From positions 1 through 27,884 of the forward strand of contig JADFDH010000008.1 of the NCBI GenBank assembly GCA_018263005.1: a stretch of DNA of 27,884 nt. Direction: 5' to 3'. How positions within the stretch are numbered: the stretch's first letter is position 1; the number at the start of each line of letters is the position of its first letter. This document shows positions 15,560 through 23,488 of this stretch, in pieces. Below the pieces are notes generated by a model. That model saw nothing but the letters and a program-made list of their open reading frames with translations, made no database searches and was not told the origin of the DNA. The DNA is from Methanobacterium sp. (GTDB lineage: Archaea; Methanobacteriota; Methanobacteria; Methanobacteriales; Methanobacteriaceae). The translations under genes were made by a program, and so were the position numbers.

Positions 15560-16306
15560 TCAAAACTCCCCCACTTTAAGCCTGGTCTGCCATAAAACGT
15601 AACCAATTAAAAACATACCAATGATTCCGGGTATAAATAGTTCTAAAAAAATACATACTGAACTCCAAAAAATCAGGATCATAAATAAACTAGAAACTAT
15701 CCCCTTTGGTTTAGTTTTAAAAATGTCTTTAATTAAAACTAGTGTAATTAATGAAGCAATGACCCCGGTGATGATCCATCCCAGAAAATTCATAAGGGGA
15801 ACACCATAATATAAACCGTTTGTTTCATATGTCCAGAAATTTAGAGCCACCGCTGCCGGATCAAGCATCATATCAGTGATTAATACAAAAAATGTCGAAG
15901 ATAGAACAAATTTGATTTTATTAGTAGTTATTATACTGGCCAGATATAGGCATCCTAATATAATGGGCACATAAGCAAAAGGAACAGTATAAGGCGCGTA
16001 TCCGCCGATCTGATATCCTATAAGATGATTATAATGGAAGGATGAATATGGAAATCCAGTTATTAGGGCTATGGTTTCTATAGAAATAGCATAGATACTT
16101 AAAATTAAAAGGAATACAAATGCTTGCTTCATACCCAACCATTTATAAACAGCATAATAAGAGGGTAAAGCCATTAAAATTATGAAAAATCCAGATATAA
16201 AGGTTAAATCAGGGCTTATAGTAATTCTTGACAGGAATAACGCTGCGATTATAAGAAATAATACTATTATCCAAAAAATCTTTGAATAATCCTTCATATC
16301 CATCAC
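15560..16306 (-). CDS. cruF: CruF-like carotenoid 1',2'-hydratase family membrane protein
   Basis: A polytopic membrane protein (about seven helices, 248 aa) of the CruF family (DUF422). The diagnostic stretch runs from D145 to W177: DMMLDP (145-150), then NFW-Y (157-160), GLYYGVP (164-170) and NFLGW (173-177). In haloarchaea CruF hydrates the ends of bisanhydrobacterioruberin to give bacterioruberin; cyanobacterial CruF hydrates gamma-carotene. It is the first gene of the minus-strand carotenoid set. Possible starts are GTG 16306, ATG 16303 and ATG 16297, with no strong ribosome site. Its promoter lies in the 110-nt region shared with the divergent UbiB-like gene. Confidence 0.85.
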   Translation of the reverse strand: MMDMKDYSKIFWIIVLFLIIAALFLSRITISPDLTFISGFFIILMALPSYYAVYKWLGMKQAFVFLLILSIYAISIETIALITGFPYSSFHYNHLIGYQIGGYAPYTVPFAYVPIILGCLYLASIITTNKIKFVLSSTFFVLITDMMLDPAAVALNFWTYETNGLYYGVPLMNFLGWIITGVIASLITLVLIKDIFKTKPKGIVSSLFMILIFWSSVCIFLELFIPGIIGMFLIGYVLWQTRLKVGEF

Positions 16307-16385
16307 TTTATGAAATATAGTATTTCCTTATGGTTAATTCTATTATTGTTTATTCTTTGAGAATAATTTGGTTAACAATAAAAAG

Positions 16386-16393
16386 TATTATAT
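16386..16393 (+). promoter_or_regulatory. TATA box of the UbiB-like gene
   Basis: TATTATAT is centred about 27 nt before ATG 16417. No Shine-Dalgarno sequence lies between, so transcription probably begins at or next to the ATG (leaderless mRNA). Confidence 0.5.
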
Positions 16394-16416
16394 GATCTAA
16401 ACTGAAATTTTGTTTT

Positions 16417-18096
16417 ATGAACATAGGTACTTTCCAAGAGGAAAAACCTGACTTCAAAAGAGTAAGAGAAATAGTGGGAGTACTAGCCAAATATCAATTT
16501 GGAAATCTACTGGAACGATTAGGGTTGAAGAAAAAATTCAATATCCCCTATATTAGTTCAGGGAAATTAGATGGAGAACTGGACAGCACTGCCCCGGAAA
16601 GATTACGTTTAGTTTTAGAAGAGCTGGGCACCACCTTCATTAAACTGGGTCAAGTATTAAGCACCCGACCAGATTTAGCGGGGAAGGACGTGGCCGATGA
16701 ACTGGTCAAATTACAAGATGAAGTACCACCCTTTGATTTTCAGTCAGTAAGAAATATGGTGGAAACCGAACTTGGAGATACTTTAGAGAATCTTTTTACT
16801 GAATTTAAAGAAGAACCTATTGCTTCAGCTTCTATCGCACAAGTACATGAAGCAAAACTAAAAGACGGAACACATGTAGCTGTTAAAGTTCAAAGAAGTA
16901 ACCTAGAAGATCAGATAAATAAAGACATAGTTATTATGCGCTATCTGGCCCGTTTGGTGGAACGTAGGATAAAAAATCTTAAATATTATAATATCCCCGG
17001 AATAGTTGATGAGTTTGAAAGAGTTATAGCTAAGGAAATGGATTTTGAATTAGAAGCAAGGAATATGGAAAGTTTCAGAAGCTACTTCGCCGATGATGAT
17101 CATGTTTGTGCTCCCCAGGTGTACAATGAATACTCTACCCGCCGAGTTCTAACTATGGATTATATTGACGGAGTAAAAATAACCCAAATATCACAATCAA
17201 ATTATAATATAAACCCTAAAAAGATTGCGGAGATAGGAACGGAGTGTTACTTTAAACAAATCTATATGTACGGATTTTTCCATGGAGACCCCCATCCCGG
17301 AAACCTGTTAATCTTACCTAATAATACCCTATGCTTCGTTGATTTTGGAATAGTAGGACATCTAGATAAGGAATTCATGGATAACCTGGCAGAACTATTC
17401 GTATATACCGTTAACTATGATATCAAAGGTATGATCAACCAGTTAAGATACATGAGATTAATTGACGATTCCACGCATATCGAAGAGTTAAAATTAGATC
17501 TAATAGATCTAATGGACAAATACTACGGAGCAGAGATCAAAGACATCGGTGGCCTGATCACCGAATTCAGCAAACCCAACATCCTGGTCAAACATAAAAT
17601 CAAACTTCCCCGTGATTTCATACTCCTAGGAAGGGTTCTGAGTATGGCCGAAGACCTGGGAGTCAAATTGGATCCTAATTTCAATGGTATTGAAGTAGCC
17701 AGACCCCTCATAAAAAAACTTTTAAAGAAAAGATTAAATCCTTTACGACTTTTAGATTATCAAACCCAATATCTGTTCGAACTGGAACATATAATAAAGG
17801 ACATGCCAGAAACCATTAATAAGATGTTTTTACGTATTGATGAAGGGAAGATCAGAACAGAACTGGAATTCAAGGAATTGGACAAATTCTCTAAACACTT
17901 GGAAAAAATCACCAACCGCATAACCCTGGGATTAATCGTATCATCTTTAATCATCGGCTCAGCATTAATTTTACAAACAGATAAAGGAATGCCCATGCCT
18001 GTAATCGGATTTTCTACAGTTGGAATAGTTATATTTCTTATAGCAGCTGTTTTTGCGTTAATAATAACCATTACTATTTTAAGAAACAGGGAATAA
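16417..18096 (+). CDS. UbiB/AarF/ABC1 family atypical protein kinase
   Basis: This is a protein-kinase-like ATPase of the UbiB family, linked to isoprenoid-lipid metabolism in bacteria, mitochondria and plastids. Family marks: K76-L-G-Q79 (FIKLGQ), the Ala-rich loop ASASIAQVH (136-144) replacing the Gly-rich loop, ATP-binding K157 (AVKVQR), E211 in the EMDFELEA region, catalytic HGDPHPGN (289-296, D291) and metal-binding VDFG (D309). Two C-terminal membrane helices (~508-530 and ~533-555) anchor it. Methanogens have no ubiquinone, so its client is unknown. It is divergent from cruF across 110 nt, which invites a link to carotenoid or other isoprenoid metabolism (inference). Confidence 0.92.
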   Translation: MNIGTFQEEKPDFKRVREIVGVLAKYQFGNLLERLGLKKKFNIPYISSGKLDGELDSTAPERLRLVLEELGTTFIKLGQVLSTRPDLAGKDVADELVKLQDEVPPFDFQSVRNMVETELGDTLENLFTEFKEEPIASASIAQVHEAKLKDGTHVAVKVQRSNLEDQINKDIVIMRYLARLVERRIKNLKYYNIPGIVDEFERVIAKEMDFELEARNMESFRSYFADDDHVCAPQVYNEYSTRRVLTMDYIDGVKITQISQSNYNINPKKIAEIGTECYFKQIYMYGFFHGDPHPGNLLILPNNTLCFVDFGIVGHLDKEFMDNLAELFVYTVNYDIKGMINQLRYMRLIDDSTHIEELKLDLIDLMDKYYGAEIKDIGGLITEFSKPNILVKHKIKLPRDFILLGRVLSMAEDLGVKLDPNFNGIEVARPLIKKLLKKRLNPLRLLDYQTQYLFELEHIIKDMPETINKMFLRIDEGKIRTELEFKELDKFSKHLEKITNRITLGLIVSSLIIGSALILQTDKGMPMPVIGFSTVGIVIFLIAAVFALIITITILRNRE

Positions 18097-18162
18097 AACC
18101 TATTTTTCATTAAAAATCTTATCTAAATAATATGATAAACAGGGAGTGTAATTAGGAAAAAT

Positions 18163-18170
18163 TTTATATC
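18163..18170 (+). promoter_or_regulatory. TATA-like box of the Hsp20 gene
   Basis: TTTATATC is placed about 47 nt before the start codon, giving a predicted leader of about 20 nt that would just include the AGGTGG site. Confidence 0.4.
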
Positions 18171-18213
18171 ATAAAGACCATAGAAATTTTTATAGAAATC
18201 ACAGGTGGAACTT

Positions 18214-18654
18214 ATGAAAAACCATAACGATCTTATGGATATGAGAGATTTTGTAAAACAGATGTTAGAAGATACAGCAAAAACTGTGGATGTGGTCCGG
18301 CAGGATATTGAAAAATCCATAGTAGACTACAACTTCTTACCAGGCAAATACCTATTTGAAACTGATGAAAATATCATAGTTAATGTGGCATTACCCGGTA
18401 TTAAAAAAGAAAACCTGAAACTAAAAGTAACCGAATCCCAAGTGATGGTTGAAGCAAAATTCGATGTAGAACACGCCATAAGCGGAGCATATGTTACCCT
18501 CTCAGATAAGAAAAGCGGCACTATTCACAGAACAGTTGAACTTCCCAAAAAAGTAATTGCCGAAGAAGCTAAGGCATCATATAAAAACGGCATATTAAAA
18601 GTGGAAATTCCTAAAGTGGAAAAAGAAGCCAGTATAGAAGTAAAAATAGATTAA
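18214..18654 (+). CDS. Small heat shock protein (Hsp20/alpha-crystallin)
   Basis: An ATP-independent chaperone that holds unfolding proteins. The N-terminal arm (~1-44) is helical and charged. The alpha-crystallin domain (~45-135) starts at YLFETDENIIVNVALPGI and ends with the conserved GILKVEIPK (126-134). A short tail holds IEV, the I-x-V-type oligomerisation motif. The start is ATG 18214, because AGGTGG (18203-18208) lies 5 nt upstream; the in-frame GTG at 18205 is inside that site. This gives 146 residues. It is monocistronic, with A/T-rich flanks. Confidence 0.92.
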   Translation: MKNHNDLMDMRDFVKQMLEDTAKTVDVVRQDIEKSIVDYNFLPGKYLFETDENIIVNVALPGIKKENLKLKVTESQVMVEAKFDVEHAISGAYVTLSDKKSGTIHRTVELPKKVIAEEAKASYKNGILKVEIPKVEKEASIEVKID

Positions 18655-18770
18655 ATCATCAAATTTAATCTTAGATTTTTTATTCTTTTTATTAAATCAA
18701 ATTAAAATATATTTTTTATTAATCCATTCCCTATCAAATCCATATTAACCATTAATAAGGAGATATTAAA

Positions 18771-19130
18771 ATACTGGACTATATTGAAGTTATTATTGGC
18801 GCAATTCTTACATTAATACTTAGTATGGTCTTAGGAAGCCTTTTCGGGGCTTTAGGATCCTATGCAGGATTTATTCTGGTTACTTTATGGGTGGGTTACC
18901 GGGTAAATGAAGATGTGGCCAATGGAGCATTAAATGGTGCATTAACAGCTTTATTAGCTGGTTTTCTATCACTTATTTCCATGTACATCATGGGAAGTAT
19001 TTTTAATATAGGCCCCGGCATGGATTTACTCTCCTTCGGCATATCAGGCATAATAATCGGTTTACTAGTAGATGTCATCTTAGGGATGATCGGTGGAGTT
19101 ATTGGTTCTTATTTAAGTTCAAGAACTTAA
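18771..19130 (+). CDS. Small membrane protein (DUF5518-like) with apparent non-ATG start
   Basis: A hydrophobic protein of about 120 residues with four membrane helices, rich in Gly and Ala (GYRVNEDVANGALNGALTALLAGF), like the DUF5518-type membrane proteins of methanogens; function unknown. The first ATG (18825) falls in the middle of the first helix and has no ribosome site. A strong AAGGAG (18757-18762) lies farther upstream, and the frame is open from there. The codon 8 nt after it is ATA (18771), followed by CTG (18774). Starting there adds MLDYIEVIIGAILTLILS and completes helix 1. I therefore place the start at 18771, or CTG 18774, with ATG 18825 as the conservative alternative (101 aa). 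Confidence 0.7.
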   Translation: MLDYIEVIIGAILTLILSMVLGSLFGALGSYAGFILVTLWVGYRVNEDVANGALNGALTALLAGFLSLISMYIMGSIFNIGPGMDLLSFGISGIIIGLLVDVILGMIGGVIGSYLSSRT

Positions 19131-19171
19131 AAAAAAGAAACTCAAATTAAAGAAGGAATAATTCCCTGATA

Positions 19172-19753
19172 TTATTTCTCATTAACTGCCTTAACCAGGT
19201 AATGATATTTACCAACTTCCCTGGTTTCTGTAGTCTTTAAATTGTAATTAATCAGAAGATCTTCCACTTCATCTGGACTGATCCTTACATTATAGGGCGG
19301 ACCACGCGTTCCTTCGCTTTTAATAAATTCCACCACGGCAAAAGTTCCCTCTGGCCTGATAACCCTGCTGATTTCACCCATCACTTCTTGAACCTCGTCA
19401 TTTGCCACAAATCCATGTAATACATTGGCCATGATGCAGATATCAACAGAATCATCTTTTAAGGGAATTTTATCAGTTATATCAGCCACAGTTGCCTCTA
19501 TATTACTAATTCCTCCCTTTTGGATTTCTTCTTTAACCATCTCCACTGATTGTGGATAAACATCAATAGCACAAACCTTCCCATCATCACCCACAATCTT
19601 TGAAGCTGCGATGGAGATAAATCCATCACCACAACCAGCGTCCAAGAAATAATCCCCGGATTTAAGTCCAGCAGCAGCTAATACAGTTTCTGCATTTAGA
19701 ATATCCCTGGTTGATTTGCTATGGTGGACGTGTCCATGTTTATTATCGCTCAT
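19172..19753 (-). CDS. Class I SAM-dependent methyltransferase
   Basis: A Rossmann-fold methyltransferase of 193 residues. Motif I is DAGCGDG (38-44), then an acidic AIDVYP at the end of beta2, ADITDKIPLKDDSVDICIMANVLHGF (motif III/IV) and ISRVIRPEGTFAVVEF. It is of the UbiE/arsenite-methyltransferase type, but the conserved cysteines for arsenic are absent, so the substrate is unknown. The N-terminus is His-rich (HGHVHH). ATG 19762 directly abuts GGGAG (19767-19763); ATG 19753 has 9 nt spacing and is preferred. It follows the ABC permease by 62 nt and is probably the third gene of that operon. Confidence 0.85.
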   Translation of the reverse strand: MSDNKHGHVHHSKSTRDILNAETVLAAAGLKSGDYFLDAGCGDGFISIAASKIVGDDGKVCAIDVYPQSVEMVKEEIQKGGISNIEATVADITDKIPLKDDSVDICIMANVLHGFVANDEVQEVMGEISRVIRPEGTFAVVEFIKSEGTRGPPYNVRISPDEVEDLLINYNLKTTETREVGKYHYLVKAVNEK

Positions 19754-19815
19754 AATCTTCATCTCCCATTAACTAATTACAATTTATCTAAATTTTACTG
19801 ATTACAATTTTATAT

Positions 19816-21075
19816 TTAATTATCAACACTTAATCTACTTTTGCTGAATAGGATCAATCCGATTATGAATAAAATCACGGTTAGAAGTGCACTGGCTGCT
19901 ATTTGAGAGGATATAGCATCCCATCCCCCACCATAGATCAGTGTAGCACGCAAAGCATTTAAAGTATGTGTCCAGGGAAGGAAATCATTGAACTGGAATC
20001 CCCATACCACTAAATTGGGCAGCTGGAAAAATGCACCTACTAAGAAGCTGATAGGCACGGTGACCAAGATCCCTAGATTAGATGCCTGCCGATCATTTTT
20101 GGCAAAGGCAGCGATGATCATGCCCAGTGCAATGGAAGCAATACCCCCTATTATTCCGGCGAAAATTGCTAAAACTATAGAATTTAGCCCACCCTGCCAG
20201 TTAAATCCTACGGCCACGGCCACGATAAAGAGTATCAATACTTGGGCTACTACTATAAGAGACCAGGGAAGCATACCACCAAATAAGAGATCGAATCCGG
20301 TCATCTTGGATAATTTCAGTCTTGCCAGGGTTCCCTGCTCCACCTCCCGGGTGAGGTTGGCTGCTACGGTGGTGGCCAGCATGAGTATGGCAAATACCAT
20401 TATTCCTGGTGCTAAAAAGTCGAAGTTGGTGAAATTCTTGGTTCCGGCCATGGGTTGCACATCATAACTAATATACTGTATTGATGAAGCTCCGGGGGTT
20501 CCCTTAACCATATTTTGAGTGCTGGTCTCTATTTTATCCTGGTACTCTGATAATACACCTACCAGGATGCCCTGAGAAGTTCCGAAGTTTATATATCCAG
20601 TATCACCACGGATGATGAGGGTGGAAGTTACGGGTGATGTGTTAACCGAGGATAGGGGGTTTGAAGTGGTCTGTATAGTGTTGTTGATTAAAGCCACAAC
20701 AGATCTGGAATAGTTTGCTGGTATGATTAGTACTGCGTCTATTTTTCTATTTTTAAGTAGACTATCTGCTTCACTTTCACTCATGGTGGTGACGTTGAAC
20801 ATATGCGCCGAACTATTTCCTTGATAGGTTACATCCTTCAATAATTGGGTTAGATTGTCACCATAATTGGTGGTTTCATTACTGGTTGGTAGGGTTGCTG
20901 GTTCATCATAATTTACAATAGCTAAATTATATTGCTGATTGCTCTGTCCCATTCCTCCAAAGGCAAAACCAAACACCACTATCAGTAGCAATGGGAAAAA
21001 AAGTATGAATATTAGTCCTCTTTTATCTCTGATTAATTCTTTTAAATCCTTAAGAGCTATGCTTAAAAACTTCAT
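19816..21075 (-). CDS. ABC-2 type exporter permease
   Basis: A 419-residue ABC-2 permease. One membrane helix sits near residues 22-42 (GLIFILFFPLLLIVVFGFAFGG), followed by a ~170-residue external domain rich in Asn, Thr and Ser, and then five membrane helices (from ~222 to ~412). This architecture (ABC2_membrane_3, YhgE/DrrB-like) exports drugs, lipids or peptides. GGGAG (21087-21083) is 7 nt upstream of ATG 21075, overlapping the ATPase gene's end; the two genes are 4 nt apart. The substrate cannot be inferred. Confidence 0.9.
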   Translation of the reverse strand: MKFLSIALKDLKELIRDKRGLIFILFFPLLLIVVFGFAFGGMGQSNQQYNLAIVNYDEPATLPTSNETTNYGDNLTQLLKDVTYQGNSSAHMFNVTTMSESEADSLLKNRKIDAVLIIPANYSRSVVALINNTIQTTSNPLSSVNTSPVTSTLIIRGDTGYINFGTSQGILVGVLSEYQDKIETSTQNMVKGTPGASSIQYISYDVQPMAGTKNFTNFDFLAPGIMVFAILMLATTVAANLTREVEQGTLARLKLSKMTGFDLLFGGMLPWSLIVVAQVLILFIVAVAVGFNWQGGLNSIVLAIFAGIIGGIASIALGMIIAAFAKNDRQASNLGILVTVPISFLVGAFFQLPNLVVWGFQFNDFLPWTHTLNALRATLIYGGGWDAISSQIAASALLTVILFIIGLILFSKSRLSVDN

Positions 21076-21079
21076 TTTA

Positions 21080-22021
21080 TTACTCCCGAAGACTGGTTCC
21101 TGTTAAATAAATAAACACATCTTCTAAGGTATTATGTCTCATGGAGATGTCGGCCACATTTATACTATTTTTTTCCAGATTTTCCAGTATCTGGGGAAGT
21201 TTACTGATAACATTCAATCCTCTTAAATTTACCTTCCCATCTGCCTCGAACACCGATAAAACGTCTTCGATTTCTTTTAAGGCTTCAGTTACCTCAGAAA
21301 TCTTCTCAGAATCTGATAGAGTTATTTCTACTATGTCTCCTTCCCCAATTTCTTTTTTAAGATTATCAGGCGTGTCCAGGCGGAGTAATTTACCATGATC
21401 TATAATGGCCACTCTATCTGAAAGCCTATCTGCTTCATCCATAAGGTGGGTGGTAAGTATTACGGTTTTACCTTCATCATCACGTAAGCTGCGTATATAT
21501 TCCCATAGTACTCGGCGTGACTGGGGATCCAGACCTTCTGATGGTTCGTCTAGTACCACGATCTGGGGGTGATGAACCAATCCCAATGCCAGATTCAAAC
21601 GGCGTTTCATACCACCGGATAAATTTTTGACCAGTGTATCTGCCTTATCAGTTAGGAATAAGTCATCCAGGAGCTTTTTTACTCTTTCTTCGGTGATTGC
21701 CTTGGGAACCTGATACATATCCCCCATTAATTTAAGGCTCTCGGCACAGGTTAGGTTATCCCAGAGAACCAGTTCCTGGGGACATACGCCTATAATACCT
21801 TTATCTAATTTTCGCATGTCCTGACCATCGATTTTTACCTGTCCACTGGTTGGTTTGAGTAAACCCACCATCATTTTTATGGATGTGGTTTTTCCTGCGC
21901 CATTAGGACCCAGGAAACCAAATACCTCCCCTCTATTAATTTGCAAACTCAAACCATCTACCGCCGTAAAACCATTGAATTTTTTGGTGATATTCTGGGT
22001 TTCTATGATATAATCAGTCAT
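21080..22021 (-). CDS. ABC transporter ATP-binding protein (exporter type)
   Basis: The ATPase subunit pairs with the adjoining permease. Walker A is GPNGAGKT (38-45), Q-loop Q82, signature LSGGMKRR (134-141), Walker B VVLDEPSEGLDP (D158, E159) and switch H192. A C-terminal ~90-residue DUF4162-type region follows the nucleotide-binding domain, as in DrrA/NodI-type exporters. The frame can be opened to TTG 22042, but ATG 22021 has AGGT 9 nt upstream and gives the expected 313 residues. It is first in the ATPase-permease-methyltransferase operon. Confidence 0.93.
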   Translation of the reverse strand: MTDYIIETQNITKKFNGFTAVDGLSLQINRGEVFGFLGPNGAGKTTSIKMMVGLLKPTSGQVKIDGQDMRKLDKGIIGVCPQELVLWDNLTCAESLKLMGDMYQVPKAITEERVKKLLDDLFLTDKADTLVKNLSGGMKRRLNLALGLVHHPQIVVLDEPSEGLDPQSRRVLWEYIRSLRDDEGKTVILTTHLMDEADRLSDRVAIIDHGKLLRLDTPDNLKKEIGEGDIVEITLSDSEKISEVTEALKEIEDVLSVFEADGKVNLRGLNVISKLPQILENLEKNSINVADISMRHNTLEDVFIYLTGTSLRE

Positions 22022-22155
22022 TTTCAATCTACCTATTCTCAATTCTTAATTTAAATTGATCTCTAAGAATAGAGTAATTTTATCATATATATCATTACTC
22101 AATTAAAGCTATAATTAGAAAAAAAGATAAAAGATAACATATAAAAGGCAGTTAG

Positions 22156-22401
22156 ATGATTGAAATGATCGACAAAATCGAGATAACAATGATAAATGAA
22201 ACCGTGCATAACTTTCGCAAAGGAGAGTTTGGGGTTCAAAAGATTCTAATCGACGAATCCCGGGGCTTTATTGAAATTGAATACGGGCTCCAGGAAGGCG
22301 GTGAAAAGAAAGTTATGATCCCCCTACAGAACGTGGAAAAATGCGAATTCATGGTTAAAAAAATTGAACCCATAGAAAAAACCGAACCATTAGCAGAATA
22401 G
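22156..22401 (+). CDS. Hypothetical protein, 81 aa
   Basis: A small soluble protein, not recognised. It appears to form an all-beta fold: KIEITMINETVHNFRKGEFGVQKI, then GFIEIEYGLQEGGEKKVMIPLQNVEKCEF, ending in a charged Glu/Lys/Pro tail. The alternating pattern resembles small barrel (SH3- or Sm-like) proteins, but no family motif is visible. The ribosome site is weak. Coding is supported by codon-phased composition, a full stop-to-stop frame and isolation between promoters, with a TATA-like CATATATATC at 22084-22093 that could serve either direction. Confidence 0.6.
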   Translation: MIEMIDKIEITMINETVHNFRKGEFGVQKILIDESRGFIEIEYGLQEGGEKKVMIPLQNVEKCEFMVKKIEPIEKTEPLAE

Positions 22402-22565
22402 ATTTAATTATTATAATATTACAGTATAAAGAATTGAAACGTTATTATTACAATAAAATGTGATTATGCCATTAAAGAACAAATGGATTATAATATTCCG
22501 ATGAAAAAATCTTAAACTATTTTTTTTCAAATGAAATTGAAACAAAAAATTAGACTAATAATATT

Positions 22566-23477
22566 TTAAAAATAATTCCGGACTATCAATTCGTTTATAA
22601 AACCTCTTTTTTTAGCGTCCCGGTTTATATTACGTTTTGCCAGTACTCTTTCCAAGTTATAGTCTGCGTATAAATCGTCGAAGAAATGATCCTGTTCATC
22701 CTGGTTTTTTGGGTCTGAATTACTAAGTATTAAATTAGCACCTCTCTTATCCATTTCTTTAAAGAAATTCGCCAGTTTATTCTGGTCTTCATCATCAAAA
22801 CCGTCTTTAGAATAATTAGTGAAATAACTGGTTCCATTTAAAGGACGGTATGGCGGATCCATATATACTAAACTATTATTATTTATATAGGAAGCTGACT
22901 CAGTGAAATCTCCACAGATGAGTTCAGTATCTTTAAGGGCTTTATTTACCAGTTTCAAATTATTCTCATCACATATCTTAGGATTCTTATAACGACCAAA
23001 TGGAACGTTAAACTCTCCTTTACTATTCTGGCGGTATAATCCGTTAAAACATGTTTTATTTAAAAATATAAAATAAACAGCCCTATCTATCCACTTAGTA
23101 TCATATAAATTGAAATTGAAATTGTGCAGTTGTTGGTTATAGGCTTCTCTGATTTTATAAAAATTTTCTTTCCTTTCTTCCTCTGATCTCTTCAAATGAT
23201 CATCTTCAATTTCACCCAGCTTTTTTATTAGTTTCTGATGATGATTCTTAATCACATCATAGGTTATGACCAGGTCAGGGTTATTATCCAATAAGAATGA
23301 CTCTTCAAGTTTATATTTAGTTATCAAATAGAAGAACATCGCCCCACCACCTACAAAGGGCTCAATGTACCGGGGGATAATTTTTTTTTCTAATATATCC
23401 TGGGGTAATCTCTTCTCCAGCTCTAAAAGTAACTGGGCTTTCCCCCCCACCCATTTAACGAAAGGTTTAGCTTTCAT
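22566..23477 (-). CDS. Dam-type DNA adenine-N6 methyltransferase (orphan)
   Basis: An alpha-class N6-adenine methyltransferase (D12 class, Dam/M.DpnII-like), 303 residues. It carries KWVGGK (8-13) and EPFVGGGA (39-46, SAM binding), an FNGLYRQNSKGEFNVPFG-type target-recognition stretch (144-161) and catalytic DPPY (207-210). By family the likely target is GATC, but this is not shown by the sequence. No restriction endonuclease gene adjoins it. It follows diphthine synthase by 11 nt, with AGGA 7 nt before ATG 23477, so it is embedded in a housekeeping unit. GATC sites are common across the window and not visibly avoided. Confidence 0.92.
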   Translation of the reverse strand: MKAKPFVKWVGGKAQLLLELEKRLPQDILEKKIIPRYIEPFVGGGAMFFYLITKYKLEESFLLDNNPDLVITYDVIKNHHQKLIKKLGEIEDDHLKRSEEERKENFYKIREAYNQQLHNFNFNLYDTKWIDRAVYFIFLNKTCFNGLYRQNSKGEFNVPFGRYKNPKICDENNLKLVNKALKDTELICGDFTESASYINNNSLVYMDPPYRPLNGTSYFTNYSKDGFDDEDQNKLANFFKEMDKRGANLILSNSDPKNQDEQDHFFDDLYADYNLERVLAKRNINRDAKKRGFINELIVRNYF

Positions 23478-23488
23478 AATATGTCCTA

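Noticed and set aside
12011..16306. Recent horizontal transfer of the carotenoid cluster judged by base composition
   Set aside because: Hand-counted 60-nt samples were mixed: low G+C in the UbiA gene, but crtI similar to hdrB. Membrane-protein codon bias can explain the low values, and no mobile element or tRNA flanks the cluster.
22431..22440. GAATTGAAAC, similar to the end of many archaeal CRISPR repeats
   Set aside because: Only a single occurrence with no second repeat, no spacer spacing and no cas gene nearby.
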